DNA of 36,669 nt from a virus, in IMG/VR virus record IMGVR_UViG_3300006805_000074, positions 1 to 36,669 of that record; one strand, 5' to 3'. The notes below the pieces were generated by a model. The model was not told the DNA's origin. It made no database searches and was given only the letters and a program-made list of their open reading frames with translations. The translations under genes and the position numbers were made by a program. This document shows positions 23,281 to 30,683 of the stretch, one piece after another; position 1 is the stretch's first letter, and each line of letters begins with the position of its first letter.

Positions 23281-25227
23281 TTATCTTGGTCGTGAGCTAG
23301 CGTCTAGCGTTGTGCTAGGTTGGTTTGCCCGGGTACGACGAATGTTATTACTTGAGCTATCAGCTCCGCCACCGCCTTGATTACCCGATTGGGTTCGTCT
23401 ACGCTGGTCGGTTGTCGCTTTTGGGTCAGTTGGAATCTCTCCCTTTAACCTAGCGGCTGCTTCTGGTGTTACCTGAGCATCACCCTGAACCAAGTTAGGG
23501 TCCACAGCCTGTCCATCAGGTCCCATAATAGGTGCCTGTGTAGCTAAGAACTCTTCAATGTCATCCTTTGGCATGTCTGGGAACAAAGCCTCGTACATGC
23601 GTCGCAGGAATACTGCCTGGTTAACTAGTGGGTTGCCTAAGCTGAACTGTGCTGCCACCTGCATCTGTTGTGCCACTGCTGCCTTCTCTGCCTTTACGGT
23701 AGAATCAAGTACAACTCGTGGTTCGTATTCACCAATGTAAGACGTTGGGTCATATTTCTTCCACTCGACACCCTTCGGACCGATTACTCGGACTGCTGTA
23801 GGTGAGTCTACAAAGATTTGAATCATCTTGTATAGAATTTGTGCTAATTGGCTAAATCCTTCGTCTTCTAGGTTTTGTACCTTAGTGGTAAAGCGCATAG
23901 AGGCTTGATTTAGCTGTGCCTGTACTTCTGTAGCAGTAGTACGTGAGAACTTTTGTGATACACCTTGTACAGCGGCATCTGCAGCGGTTGCAGTACGCAT
24001 CTGTTGACGTTGGCGTTCTATCTCGTTATCAGCACTGGCGCTAATGTCCTGCTTCTCAATAGGAGTAAGTGCTCCTCGTGGAATAGGGAAGATAGCTCCC
24101 GGCTCTGATTCGATTTGTTCTGCCAAGTGCTTAAATCGAGGGTCGATCTGCCACATGTTATTGAGTACGTATGCAAGGTTGTCTCGTTTCTGGCTAGCGG
24201 TGTCATTCAATGCTTCCTGTGATGGGATAATTACTTCCACATCGCCACGAGCGAAGAATAGGTTGCTATCTACATAGTTGCGAAGGATAGCAAACGGTAG
24301 GAATCCACGAATTTCAGGGATTATCTTTTCGCCGTTAAACTCTACGCCATTAATCATACCTGATACAGGTACTGTAGTCTCTGGCTTGCTGTAAGGGTTT
24401 TCCTCATCATAGATACAAGTAGTCTTGTTAGCAATCATGATTTTCTTACGGCGAGTAAAGTAAACGACAACTTCGATCTGTTCTTTGTAGGCATCCTTAC
24501 CATAGGTAGAGCCAATAAACTTCTCTTTGCGGTCCTTGTCCATCTCGTCGTCAGTGCCCTCTACGGCAGTAATGCTGTCGAGGTTCTTGTACTTACCAAC
24601 TAGGTTACCGTCTGTATCTGGGACCATCTCTGCCTTAAGCTGTTGAAGGCTAGTAAGGTATCGGTATCCTGCATAGCGAGGGTATCCTGGCTCTTCTGGA
24701 CGGTTCATGTGTGTAGCGGCTGGGTCTACAAAGAAGTCATTTAGCGGGATGTGCTGAATGAGCGGCTTATCGCCCTGCCAGCTGACCATAAGAATACCGT
24801 TACCATAAACGATCATGTCGCCTACCCAGTTAAGTACCTTTTCGGTCGTGTTGTTCTGTGCCCAGTAGAAGTCAACTAGGGCATTGAGCGTAGTTGTGTC
24901 TTTCTCTTGGTCTTCACGAAGTGGAACATATTTAAATTTAGGTTTGCTACCAGCAATGCTGGCCTTGAGCGCTTCTACAATAGAGAAAGTCTCAGGAGCA
25001 AATTCATCAGCAGTACCTTCGTAACCGTGTCGGCTGCGAATGCCATTGTAAGCTTTGAAGCACTCCTCCCACACTTCCTGATAGTTATCTTTTACATACT
25101 TACGAGCTTTATCGTAGTCTGACATGACAACGTTCAGAAGGGCGTCGTATTTGATACCTGACTCGTCAGATTCAGCTACGGCAGGAGTTGTATTCTCGCC
25201 AGATGGCTTTTTAGGGTCTTTATACAT
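23281..25227 (-). CDS. Portal protein, P22-like
   Basis: 648 residues. Typical portal features: an N-terminal helical clip with SDYDKARKYVKDNYQEVWEECFKAYNGI, the wing segment WVGDMIVYGNGILMVSWQGDKPL, DFFVDPAATHMNRPE, and a later helix QQMRTATAADAAVQGVSQ where the crown helix is expected. The C-terminus is Gln/Gly/Ser-rich and probably disordered. It forms the dodecameric DNA gate and binds the terminase. Its start overlaps the terminase stop (TAATG), giving coupled translation. Confidence 0.85.
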   Translation of the reverse strand: MYKDPKKPSGENTTPAVAESDESGIKYDALLNVVMSDYDKARKYVKDNYQEVWEECFKAYNGIRSRHGYEGTADEFAPETFSIVEALKASIAGSKPKFKYVPLREDQEKDTTTLNALVDFYWAQNNTTEKVLNWVGDMIVYGNGILMVSWQGDKPLIQHIPLNDFFVDPAATHMNRPEEPGYPRYAGYRYLTSLQQLKAEMVPDTDGNLVGKYKNLDSITAVEGTDDEMDKDRKEKFIGSTYGKDAYKEQIEVVVYFTRRKKIMIANKTTCIYDEENPYSKPETTVPVSGMINGVEFNGEKIIPEIRGFLPFAILRNYVDSNLFFARGDVEVIIPSQEALNDTASQKRDNLAYVLNNMWQIDPRFKHLAEQIESEPGAIFPIPRGALTPIEKQDISASADNEIERQRQQMRTATAADAAVQGVSQKFSRTTATEVQAQLNQASMRFTTKVQNLEDEGFSQLAQILYKMIQIFVDSPTAVRVIGPKGVEWKKYDPTSYIGEYEPRVVLDSTVKAEKAAVAQQMQVAAQFSLGNPLVNQAVFLRRMYEALFPDMPKDDIEEFLATQAPIMGPDGQAVDPNLVQGDAQVTPEAAARLKGEIPTDPKATTDQRRRTQSGNQGGGGADSSSNNIRRTRANQPSTTLDASSRPR

Positions 25228-26960
25228 TATCTTTTACCATTCTTTATTTTTTTAGTCTTACTGCTTTTAGTAACATTAAGTCCTGTAACGTCGTTATCTC
25301 CCCATAGGAAGAGTTGGAACGTAATAGCCTTAGCCATTACTGTATCGTCATGTTCTCCCTCTTCTGCGTTTGTACGTCCACGAGCATCTCTGACGTAAGA
25401 GAAAGCCTCTTCAATGAACACCTTATCTGGGTCCTTGTTGATACCTTCACGTATAATCTTAATAAGTGTGTCAATAGCGGTACGTTTAGACCGCATGTCT
25501 GTTTTCCAACCAAGGTGACTAGTCGGCTCCTCAAAGTCCTCGTCATATCCGCTCTCTCGTTTATAGAGGTTCGTATAGAACGTGTCCCTGAGCTTCTGAA
25601 TAGTTGTGAGTCCGTGGTTATTTACTTCAACTCCAATAAGTGCGTAGTTATAGTACGTTCCAAGAGCCGCAAGTATTTCGCCGAATCTATCCGGGTCACA
25701 CTTTCCTCTCCATCGAGCAACTGTCTCCATTGTGCTTGTATTAACAACTTCGGCAACTGAATAGTCTCCAGTGGCAAGCCCTTCTGCAACATCAGCTCCG
25801 ATAGCATACTCAACACCATATTGAGGCTCCTGCCATATTTTGAGTGGTCCATTATTCTCCTTAATTCTTGCATCATAAGGTACCGGTGAGATATAGTAAT
25901 CTTCATTACTCTCTCCAGTAACAATCTCATAATGTTTAGTCTCTGAGATTTCCTCAGCCTGTCGCTCTAGGTTTTCAAGTTCCAATACTGGGAATACGTT
26001 AGCACCACTAGCGATAAACGCTTCATGGCTTGTACTCGGGTATTCCTGGAACATTCTCTCAGGTGTGCTTGCAAAGTCTTTTGCCTTGCTCCTGTAGAAC
26101 TTAAGCTTGCGGTATGCCTCTTCTTGTGCTATAAGGAACTTCTCACCAAAGCGAGTAGTGTATCCTTCTTCCATAAGCTTCATAAGCATCTGTTCATATT
26201 CGTTGAGATCACCGATTGGCTCCTCATCGTCTATTTCGTACTCATCAATGAGCCACCAAGGGAAAAAGAAAGGAACAAAGTTGTTCTCACCCTTCTCTGC
26301 GGCTCGCCACTCCTTGTGGAAGTAGTTGCCACGTCCTTTAGCTGTTGACTCAAGGAAGATCATTGTGTTAGGAAGGAAAGGAACTGTCTGCATGATTGAT
26401 GCAACTAGTTCTTCTCCGTTTTCCCATTCTCCAACCTCTGAGGCGTGTAGACACTGGATAGTATCTGAACGTCCGGCAGAGCTGTTCTTTGCAGTTGCGG
26501 TCTTGATGTAACTTCCCAAGCCAACTTGGTTACCTCCATCATCATATCGTTCAAAAGAAAGATCAGTTCTGGTATTGTATTTGATTGTTGGTTTGAATAG
26601 GGGGTTGCTATTATCGTAGTACCGGCGGAACATCATATAGAGGTTCTTTGCGGAAGTCTCTTCGTGCCCAATAATGACACTGTTGATGTTCTTGTTAGTA
26701 CTAGTCCACCAGTAAATAAGAGACTCTACTGCAGTAGATAGTCCCATCTGACGGGCTTTAAGGATAATAACTCTAATAGGTACTCCCTGCTGTATGCACC
26801 ACAGCACGTAGTCTATAAGTGCCCGCTGAGGCTTATTAGGTTCAAAGTTGACAATCTGAGCATTCTTGTTCTTGATGAACAGATTATTCTTTGCAAACCT
26901 ATAAAAGTCTTTGCGGATATCAAGTACTTTCTGCAACTGCTCTGGTGTGAGCTGTTCCAT
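25227..26960 (-). CDS. Terminase large subunit
   Basis: 577 residues. ATPase half: variant Walker A KARQMGLST (about residue 78), Walker B-type MIFLESTAKG (about 205). Nuclease half: the three acidic motifs IGADVAEG, GVEVNNHG and a late EHDDTVMA. This is the two-domain motor that cuts and packages DNA into the prohead. It precedes the portal gene. The nearest match by motif is the P22/T4-type family. The C-terminus is basic (KSSKTKKIKNGKR). Confidence 0.95.
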   Translation of the reverse strand: MEQLTPEQLQKVLDIRKDFYRFAKNNLFIKNKNAQIVNFEPNKPQRALIDYVLWCIQQGVPIRVIILKARQMGLSTAVESLIYWWTSTNKNINSVIIGHEETSAKNLYMMFRRYYDNSNPLFKPTIKYNTRTDLSFERYDDGGNQVGLGSYIKTATAKNSSAGRSDTIQCLHASEVGEWENGEELVASIMQTVPFLPNTMIFLESTAKGRGNYFHKEWRAAEKGENNFVPFFFPWWLIDEYEIDDEEPIGDLNEYEQMLMKLMEEGYTTRFGEKFLIAQEEAYRKLKFYRSKAKDFASTPERMFQEYPSTSHEAFIASGANVFPVLELENLERQAEEISETKHYEIVTGESNEDYYISPVPYDARIKENNGPLKIWQEPQYGVEYAIGADVAEGLATGDYSVAEVVNTSTMETVARWRGKCDPDRFGEILAALGTYYNYALIGVEVNNHGLTTIQKLRDTFYTNLYKRESGYDEDFEEPTSHLGWKTDMRSKRTAIDTLIKIIREGINKDPDKVFIEEAFSYVRDARGRTNAEEGEHDDTVMAKAITFQLFLWGDNDVTGLNVTKSSKTKKIKNGKR

Positions 26961-26963
26961 GTG

Positions 26964-27113
26964 TTACTCGTCCTCTTCTGTGTCTTCCTGGTATTTTTTA
27001 ATCAGGAGGTTAATAAACTTAGATTTATTCTGCAGGTTATCGTAGAACTCTTTGTTCTCGGGCCACAGGTAAAACTGTCGTTTATTTTTGTCTGTTTCTG
27101 GTTTTAATTCCAT
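26964..27113 (-). CDS. Hypothetical 49-residue protein
   Basis: ATG at 27113, stop three bases before the terminase start. The product (MELKPETDKNKRQFYLW...) has a helical middle (FINLLIKKYQED) and an acidic end. It fills the gap between the neighbouring genes and has good codon use. It might be a small packaging accessory protein; no family is recognised. Confidence 0.55.
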   Translation of the reverse strand: MELKPETDKNKRQFYLWPENKEFYDNLQNKSKFINLLIKKYQEDTEEDE

Positions 27114-27132
27114 ATTCTCTTACTCCACTATA

Positions 27133-27390
27133 TCACACCAAATCCAATTTGTCAATAGCAAAGTGGCTATGAGTTGGATGGCTACTGTTATCTTCTGGAA
27201 ATGCATCGTGATACATCTTCCATTGTCGCTTCTTAAAGTCTCGTATTACATCACTAAAGTATCGTTTAGGCAAGTGAGCATCTTTAACACGTTGTTTCAT
27301 CAGTTTCTTAAACTGTCTAATTCCTAGGTCCACTGTTACGTGGTTGTATACCGGAAGGGCTTCATCCAATAATTTGATAGCTATGTCCAT
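27133..27390 (-). CDS. Hypothetical protein
   Basis: 85 residues, basic, helical (IRQFKKLMKQRVKDAHLPKRYFSDVIRDFKKRQWKMYHDAF). It may bind nucleic acid or the terminase. The ATG at 27390 overlaps the end of the preceding gene by 29 bases; GGAG lies ten bases upstream. No family is recognised. Confidence 0.55.
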   Translation of the reverse strand: MDIAIKLLDEALPVYNHVTVDLGIRQFKKLMKQRVKDAHLPKRYFSDVIRDFKKRQWKMYHDAFPEDNSSHPTHSHFAIDKLDLV

Positions 27391-27580
27391 CTACTTTTTT
27401 CTCCAATTCCTTTACTAACTCTGGTAGAACCTCAAGTGATTCTACTACTTCATGTGCAGTAAATGCATCATCGGTAATAAATAGCTCAATTCCATCCTCT
27501 GTTTCTTCTGTTCCCCAGCCGTATTTACGCTCTAGCGGTGTTACGATCTTCTGTACGTCTTCTTGTGTAAATTCTGCCAT
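27362..27580 (-). CDS. Hypothetical acidic protein
   Basis: 72 residues starting MAEFTQEDVQKIVTPLERKYG, with a strong GGAGG five bases before the ATG. Alternating segments (TEDGIELFITDDAF) suggest a small alpha/beta fold. It sits between the terminase subunits. No family is recognised. Confidence 0.6.
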   Translation of the reverse strand: MAEFTQEDVQKIVTPLERKYGWGTEETEDGIELFITDDAFTAHEVVESLEVLPELVKELEKKVDGHSYQIIG

Positions 27581-27589
27581 AATGGCCTC

Positions 27590-28039
27590 CTACTCTAAAT
27601 TATTGAGTGCTTCCTCTAACGGAACAACACCTATTAATGATCTTTGTACGAACATGCCCTGATCTGTGCCCAGTAGCTTAATTGCAGCAATCTTATCGCT
27701 ATCTTTAGCCATATTATCGTTGATAATCTGTGCCAATGCCATCTTAAGGTGCTCAGGGTTGAGCCTCATGATATTGCGGGCTTGTTTTACCCACTCTAGC
27801 GCAGTACTATCGCTCAGTATATTCCTACTATACGATTCGCTGTATCCTGCCTTAATGGCACTCTGATATGCATTCCCCCAGGTCTCTTTTTCCCTAGGAT
27901 TCATATAGTAATTGAGCCAGTTCTGTTGTCTCTGGGTGGCTTGCCACTGGTTACCCTGTGCCAGCTCTTCTTTCTTGTCCTCTGCCGTTGGTCTCTTTGT
28001 CGGTTTCAAGCCCTGCTTACTTTTCATTGGGCTCATCAT
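27590..28039 (-). CDS. Terminase small subunit-like protein
   Basis: 149 residues. After a basic, flexible N-terminus comes a segment (QQNWLNYYMNPREKETWGNAYQSAIKAGYS) with the helix-turn-helix look of phage small terminases (terminase_2/P27-like 'AYQSAIKAGYS' signature), then helices that would form the ring. It would recognise the packaging site. The start is uncertain: ATG 28039 has no clear ribosome site and overlaps the upstream gene; ATG 28027 is an alternative. Confidence 0.7.
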   Translation of the reverse strand: MMSPMKSKQGLKPTKRPTAEDKKEELAQGNQWQATQRQQNWLNYYMNPREKETWGNAYQSAIKAGYSESYSRNILSDSTALEWVKQARNIMRLNPEHLKMALAQIINDNMAKDSDKIAAIKLLGTDQGMFVQRSLIGVVPLEEALNNLE

Positions 28040-28235
28040 AATCAGTTATATCTGCTATTACTGTCATCCAGCGTCCATTAGCCTTATCTGTCCATTGCTT
28101 CCGTATCTGAAAGGCTTCTCCCCTTGGTACATCCTGAATAAGACGGCTTACCATCTCATCCCTTTGGGCTTTCACCCATTCCTTCGTCGCCCCCGGGGGA
28201 ACAAGAAGGGTAATTGATTTATGCGTTACTCTCAT
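28017..28235 (-). CDS. Hypothetical first protein of the late operon
   Basis: 72 residues (MRVTHKSITLLVPPGATKEWVKAQRDEMVSRLIQ...), possibly a small alpha/beta fold. Its ATG begins only six bases after the -10 box of the late promoter, so the mRNA would be leaderless or nearly so; no ribosome site fits in that gap. It overlaps the small terminase start. No family is recognised. Confidence 0.6.
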   Translation of the reverse strand: MRVTHKSITLLVPPGATKEWVKAQRDEMVSRLIQDVPRGEAFQIRKQWTDKANGRWMTVIADITDYDEPNEK

Positions 28236-28241
28236 CTTCTT

Positions 28242-28270
28242 ATAGTATCACAGTATGTGTGATTTGTCAA
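28242..28270 (-). promoter_or_regulatory. Late operon promoter
   Basis: On the - strand, consensus TTGACA (28270-28265), a 17-base spacer and TACTAT (28247-28242). It points at the gene starting at 28235 and hence at the entire structural operon. It is one of the closest matches to a sigma70 promoter in the window. Confidence 0.8.
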
Positions 28271-28552
28271 TACATTTCACATAGATTGTAATAGTTTTAC
28301 TGTATTCTTTACACCCCCTTCCCTGGTAGTATCCATACAATTCAAAAATATGGGATATGTGTTTTTGAGCTGATATACATCCCTGCGCTGTTGTAAACCC
28401 CACATCACTATATTGTAGCCTCCCCCACCCCACCTATTATGACACATAAATAAAATAACGCAAATAAAAAAACATAAACATATAATAACATTATACGCAA
28501 TGTAATGGTATGATATATGTATTAGTGTTGTATATATTACAACGTATATGTA
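28271..28552. other. Divergent AT-rich intergenic region
   Basis: This is the gap between the leftward late promoter and the rightward promoter at 28553. It contains no credible gene. It includes a C-rich tract (around 28426-28436) and, at 28527-28543, a perfect 6-bp inverted repeat (GTTGTA, five bases, TACAAC) just upstream of the rightward -35 box, a candidate operator. Confidence 0.6.
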
Positions 28553-28581
28553 TTGTGCTTATGCATAGCGTGTGTTACTAT
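28553..28581 (+). promoter_or_regulatory. Rightward promoter
   Basis: TTGTGC at 28553-28558, 17 bases, TACTAT at 28576-28581. The -10 box is the same as in the late promoter opposite. It serves the ORF at 28612. The -35 box is only a partial match. Confidence 0.55.
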
Positions 28582-28611
28582 AGTAGTATCAACATAGTAT
28601 AAAGGATATAT

Positions 28612-28797
28612 ATGCAAGAGTTTATAAACAAACTACCGTACATGACAATAGTAACCGCAACATATAAAGGCATTATCGTCAATGGGTTTATTAGTAAACA
28701 TCTATACGGCAAGAAGACTATAACCATTGAACAGAACGGCAAACTTGTAAAGTTGTATAATACGCAATATATAACGTCGATTGATAGGGTACTATAA
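28612..28797 (+). CDS. Hypothetical small protein
   Basis: 61 residues, beta-rich, with TIVTATYKGIIVNGFISKH and KTITIEQNGKLVKLY, resembling a small SH3-like or Sm-like barrel. AAAGGA lies six bases before the ATG. The stop overlaps the next start as TAATG. It is the first rightward gene and may be an early regulator, but no family is recognised. Confidence 0.6.
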   Translation: MQEFINKLPYMTIVTATYKGIIVNGFISKHLYGKKTITIEQNGKLVKLYNTQYITSIDRVL

Positions 28798-28934
28798 TGC
28801 ACCGTAACGGCAACACTTGCGCTATGTACATAAGATGTAACCACCGTAAATATAAAGTATTACACACTATAGTTGATTATATTGCTATACTATCCTTTAT
28901 ACTCATACCATCTTTTATATATTCTCTTATATAG
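28797..28934 (+). CDS. Small putative membrane peptide
   Basis: 45 residues, coupled to the previous gene by TAATG. The first half is basic with two Cys (MHRNGNTCAMYIRCNHRKYK), and the second half is one hydrophobic helix (YIAILSFILIPSFIYSLI). It could be an inner-membrane micro-protein acting on the host. The evidence is coupling, composition and length only. Confidence 0.45.
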   Translation: MHRNGNTCAMYIRCNHRKYKVLHTIVDYIAILSFILIPSFIYSLI

Positions 28935-28988
28935 TACTTATACATATATGGTGTAATAGCCAATACAGGCACATTGCGCGGATTCTGT

Positions 28989-29015
28989 AACCTCTGATAA
29001 TACAGGGGTTATTTT
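28989..29015 (+). terminator. Probable rho-independent terminator
   Basis: AACCTCTG (28989-28996) pairs with CAGGGGTT (29003-29010) over eight bases with one G-U, loop ATAATA, followed by ATTTTA. The T-tract is short, so it may be leaky. It would end the transcript of the two small genes at 28612-28934. Confidence 0.55.
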
Positions 29016-29473
29016 ATACCATTTATAACTCATATGCTTATTGTTAGCATAACCGCCTGTAACGCCGTGTAATGACGTATAAGCGACGTTGCTCTATACC
29101 TGACTATATACTCATCTTATACATATATTCTTAGTGTCGCACAATATACTACAGGCACTATCGCCGACTTATCCACAAGCACTATAACATAATATTCGAT
29201 AATTACTAGACTATGCACAAGCACAATGCCGTGATAATATAGATACATAACCGCAATAGGGGTTATAAGATAAGCAAAGCATAAGCACATTATATCGCCG
29301 TCGTGGTCATATTGTACCAGACGCACATAATGCAATAAATGCACCGCTTTGTCAAGTACAATTCACTTTTACAACGTGGCGTTACACCGTCTTATTAAGC
29401 ATGACCAATTACCGTAAGGAATGGTTGCAACGGTGCAAACGTAAATAATACAACACAATATAAGATAAATGTA
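29016..29473. other. AT-rich gene-free block with a DnaA box; candidate replication origin
   Basis: No supportable gene. TTATCCACA at 29169-29177 is an exact consensus DnaA box, and CTATGCACA at 29211-29219 differs by one base from the TTATNCACA consensus. The block is AT-rich, has several short inverted repeats (for example ATAACC/GGTTAT near 29247-29266) and lies at the divergent transcription point of the genome. An origin is possible but not shown. Confidence 0.4.
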
Positions 29474-29502
29474 TTGACACAAAGCACAAAGTGATATATA
29501 CT
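29474..29502 (+). promoter_or_regulatory. Rightward sigma70-type promoter
   Basis: Consensus TTGACA at 29474-29479, 17-base spacer, TATACT at 29497-29502. It would drive the micro-ORF/amidoligase operon after a long leader. Confidence 0.75.
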
Positions 29503-29890
29503 GGTAACAGATAAGAACAACAGAGCATAAAAACTCTGGTCGGTGATTATCAATTTACATACATATAATACAATTTAACTGTTTACGGTGGTACTTGAAA
29601 TAATAGTATCAATAGTGAGCAAGCGTCCCCTTACAGGGGGTTATGATACACATAATCGAGCTTGTAGCAGTTGCATTATTGCAGTTTCATAGTATAATAT
29701 GGTTCGGGCTTGGTTGTCAATAGCATGACATAAAATAAGCGAATAGTCTATAACCCGCATGAAGCGATTGCATGGGGGAGAGTCGGGAGAACTGTAATTT
29801 TCCACTGACAAGATTGGTAGCAATAACCGAGCAACCTCGCAAGGGGTATACTATACATAATACATAATATAACAAATTAGGGAGAGAACT
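29503..29890 (+). other. Long untranslated leader with hairpins and an internal promoter
   Basis: 388 bases without a gene. Hairpins: CAGAG/CTCTG at 29521-29538, CCCC/GGGG at 29627-29639, and CGAG-CAAC-CTCG near 29838. A second promoter candidate lies inside: TTGCAT at 29671-29676 and consensus TATAAT at 29693-29698, 16 bases apart. It may be a regulatory leader or a small RNA. I cannot assign it to a known riboswitch. Confidence 0.45.
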
Positions 29891-29983
29891 ATGACTTTAC
29901 AAGAACGATGGATTAAAAAGATGACAGAGCTGGGCATTTTTGACAGCATAGTCGAAACATTTGATAGCGTGGGAGAGGTATAA
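29891..29983 (+). CDS. Hypothetical 30-residue protein
   Basis: ATG 29891 follows GGGAGAG at good spacing. The product (MTLQERWIKKMTELG...) is a single amphipathic helix with an acidic end. It is linked to the next ORF by a TAATG overlap. It could be a real micro-protein or a translated leader. Confidence 0.45.
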   Translation: MTLQERWIKKMTELGIFDSIVETFDSVGEV

Positions 29984-30111
29984 TGAAATATACTCTCATC
30001 AGTGGTGACATCAAGCTCACATACAACTCTTTTGCAAGGGCTACGAGTAAACTAGTGGCACTTGGTAGCGGTAAACTGTTCTATGGGAGAGTTCTCGTAG
30101 GAGAGCTGTAA
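29983..30111 (+). CDS. Hypothetical 42-residue protein
   Basis: Starts within the previous stop (TAATG) with GGGAGAGG eight bases upstream. The product (MKYTLISGDIKLTYNS...) alternates strands and has a basic middle. The ending (YGRVLVGEL) resembles in flavour the 55-residue product at 30512. No family is recognised. Confidence 0.5.
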   Translation: MKYTLISGDIKLTYNSFARATSKLVALGSGKLFYGRVLVGEL

Positions 30112-30395
30112 GGTAAATTAACGGTATATTATGTATAGTGTTGCCCTTGTTAGGGTATAGTTCAGACTACTACGACAGAGGCAAGAGTTATGACTTGTTA
30201 ATCTGTTGATAAATCCCACTCATCGGAGGGTGTACACGGTCTGGGCTAGAGTTGTAAGCGTGATGTATCAGAGGCACAAATGTGTGTGTAGTATGGTATG
30301 GTAGCGTGAAACGGCAAAAAATATGGGAGAGGTGTATTCCAACCACATCTCTCTCATGTCCATATTAACAGGTTGGGGAGAAGGGTAGTAATATA
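30112..30395 (+). other. Gene-free interval with a candidate mRNA switch
   Basis: No supportable ORF. An 11-bp hairpin (30325-30335 with 30345-30355, two G-U) competes with CCAACC (30339-30344) pairing to GGTTGG (30371-30376), just before the purine-rich ribosome site of the ORF at 30396. A smaller hairpin CCCT/AGGG occurs near 30152-30163. Confidence 0.4.
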
Positions 30396-30512
30396 ATGAA
30401 AATACCTGTCTGGAGAGAGGTATCTCTGCAAGCGTGGCAGGGACTAAGACAACACACCAAGAGAGTTGTATATATTAAAAGTAAACTACACTTTTATAAG
30501 AGAGTATCATAA
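30396..30512 (+). CDS. Hypothetical 38-residue basic protein
   Basis: ATG 30396 follows AGAAGGG by ten bases. The product (MKIPVWREVSLQAWQG...) is basic and may be one helix plus strand. Its stop overlaps the next start (TAATG). No family is recognised. Confidence 0.45.
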   Translation: MKIPVWREVSLQAWQGLRQHTKRVVYIKSKLHFYKRVS

Positions 30513-30679
30513 TGGTACTACAGATTATAGTAGACGGACGGTCGAACATATACAGAGGTGTAAACAAATTTGTATATGGAGACTACATAAGAGGCTTTGC
30601 ACTCATGGCAACATATGCTAAGAGTGGCGAAATGTATATATTAAAAGGTAAAAGCAAGAAACTTATAAGGAGTTTTTAG
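30512..30679 (+). CDS. Hypothetical 55-residue protein
   Basis: Coupled to the previous ORF by TAATG. The product (MVLQIIVDGRSNIYRG...) has two or three strand-like segments and a basic end (KGKSKKLIRSF). It directly precedes the amidoligase gene, whose AAGGAG lies within its 3' end. No family is recognised. Confidence 0.5.
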   Translation: MVLQIIVDGRSNIYRGVNKFVYGDYIRGFALMATYAKSGEMYILKGKSKKLIRSF

Positions 30680-30683
30680 TGAT

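Noticed and set aside
28578-28844. Hydrophobic 88-residue ORF on the - strand
   Set aside because: It is the antisense of two better-supported + strand genes and lacks a ribosome site.
29117-29344. 75-residue Tyr/Val-rich ORF on the - strand
   Set aside because: No ribosome site, and composition reflects AT-rich non-coding DNA that includes the DnaA boxes.
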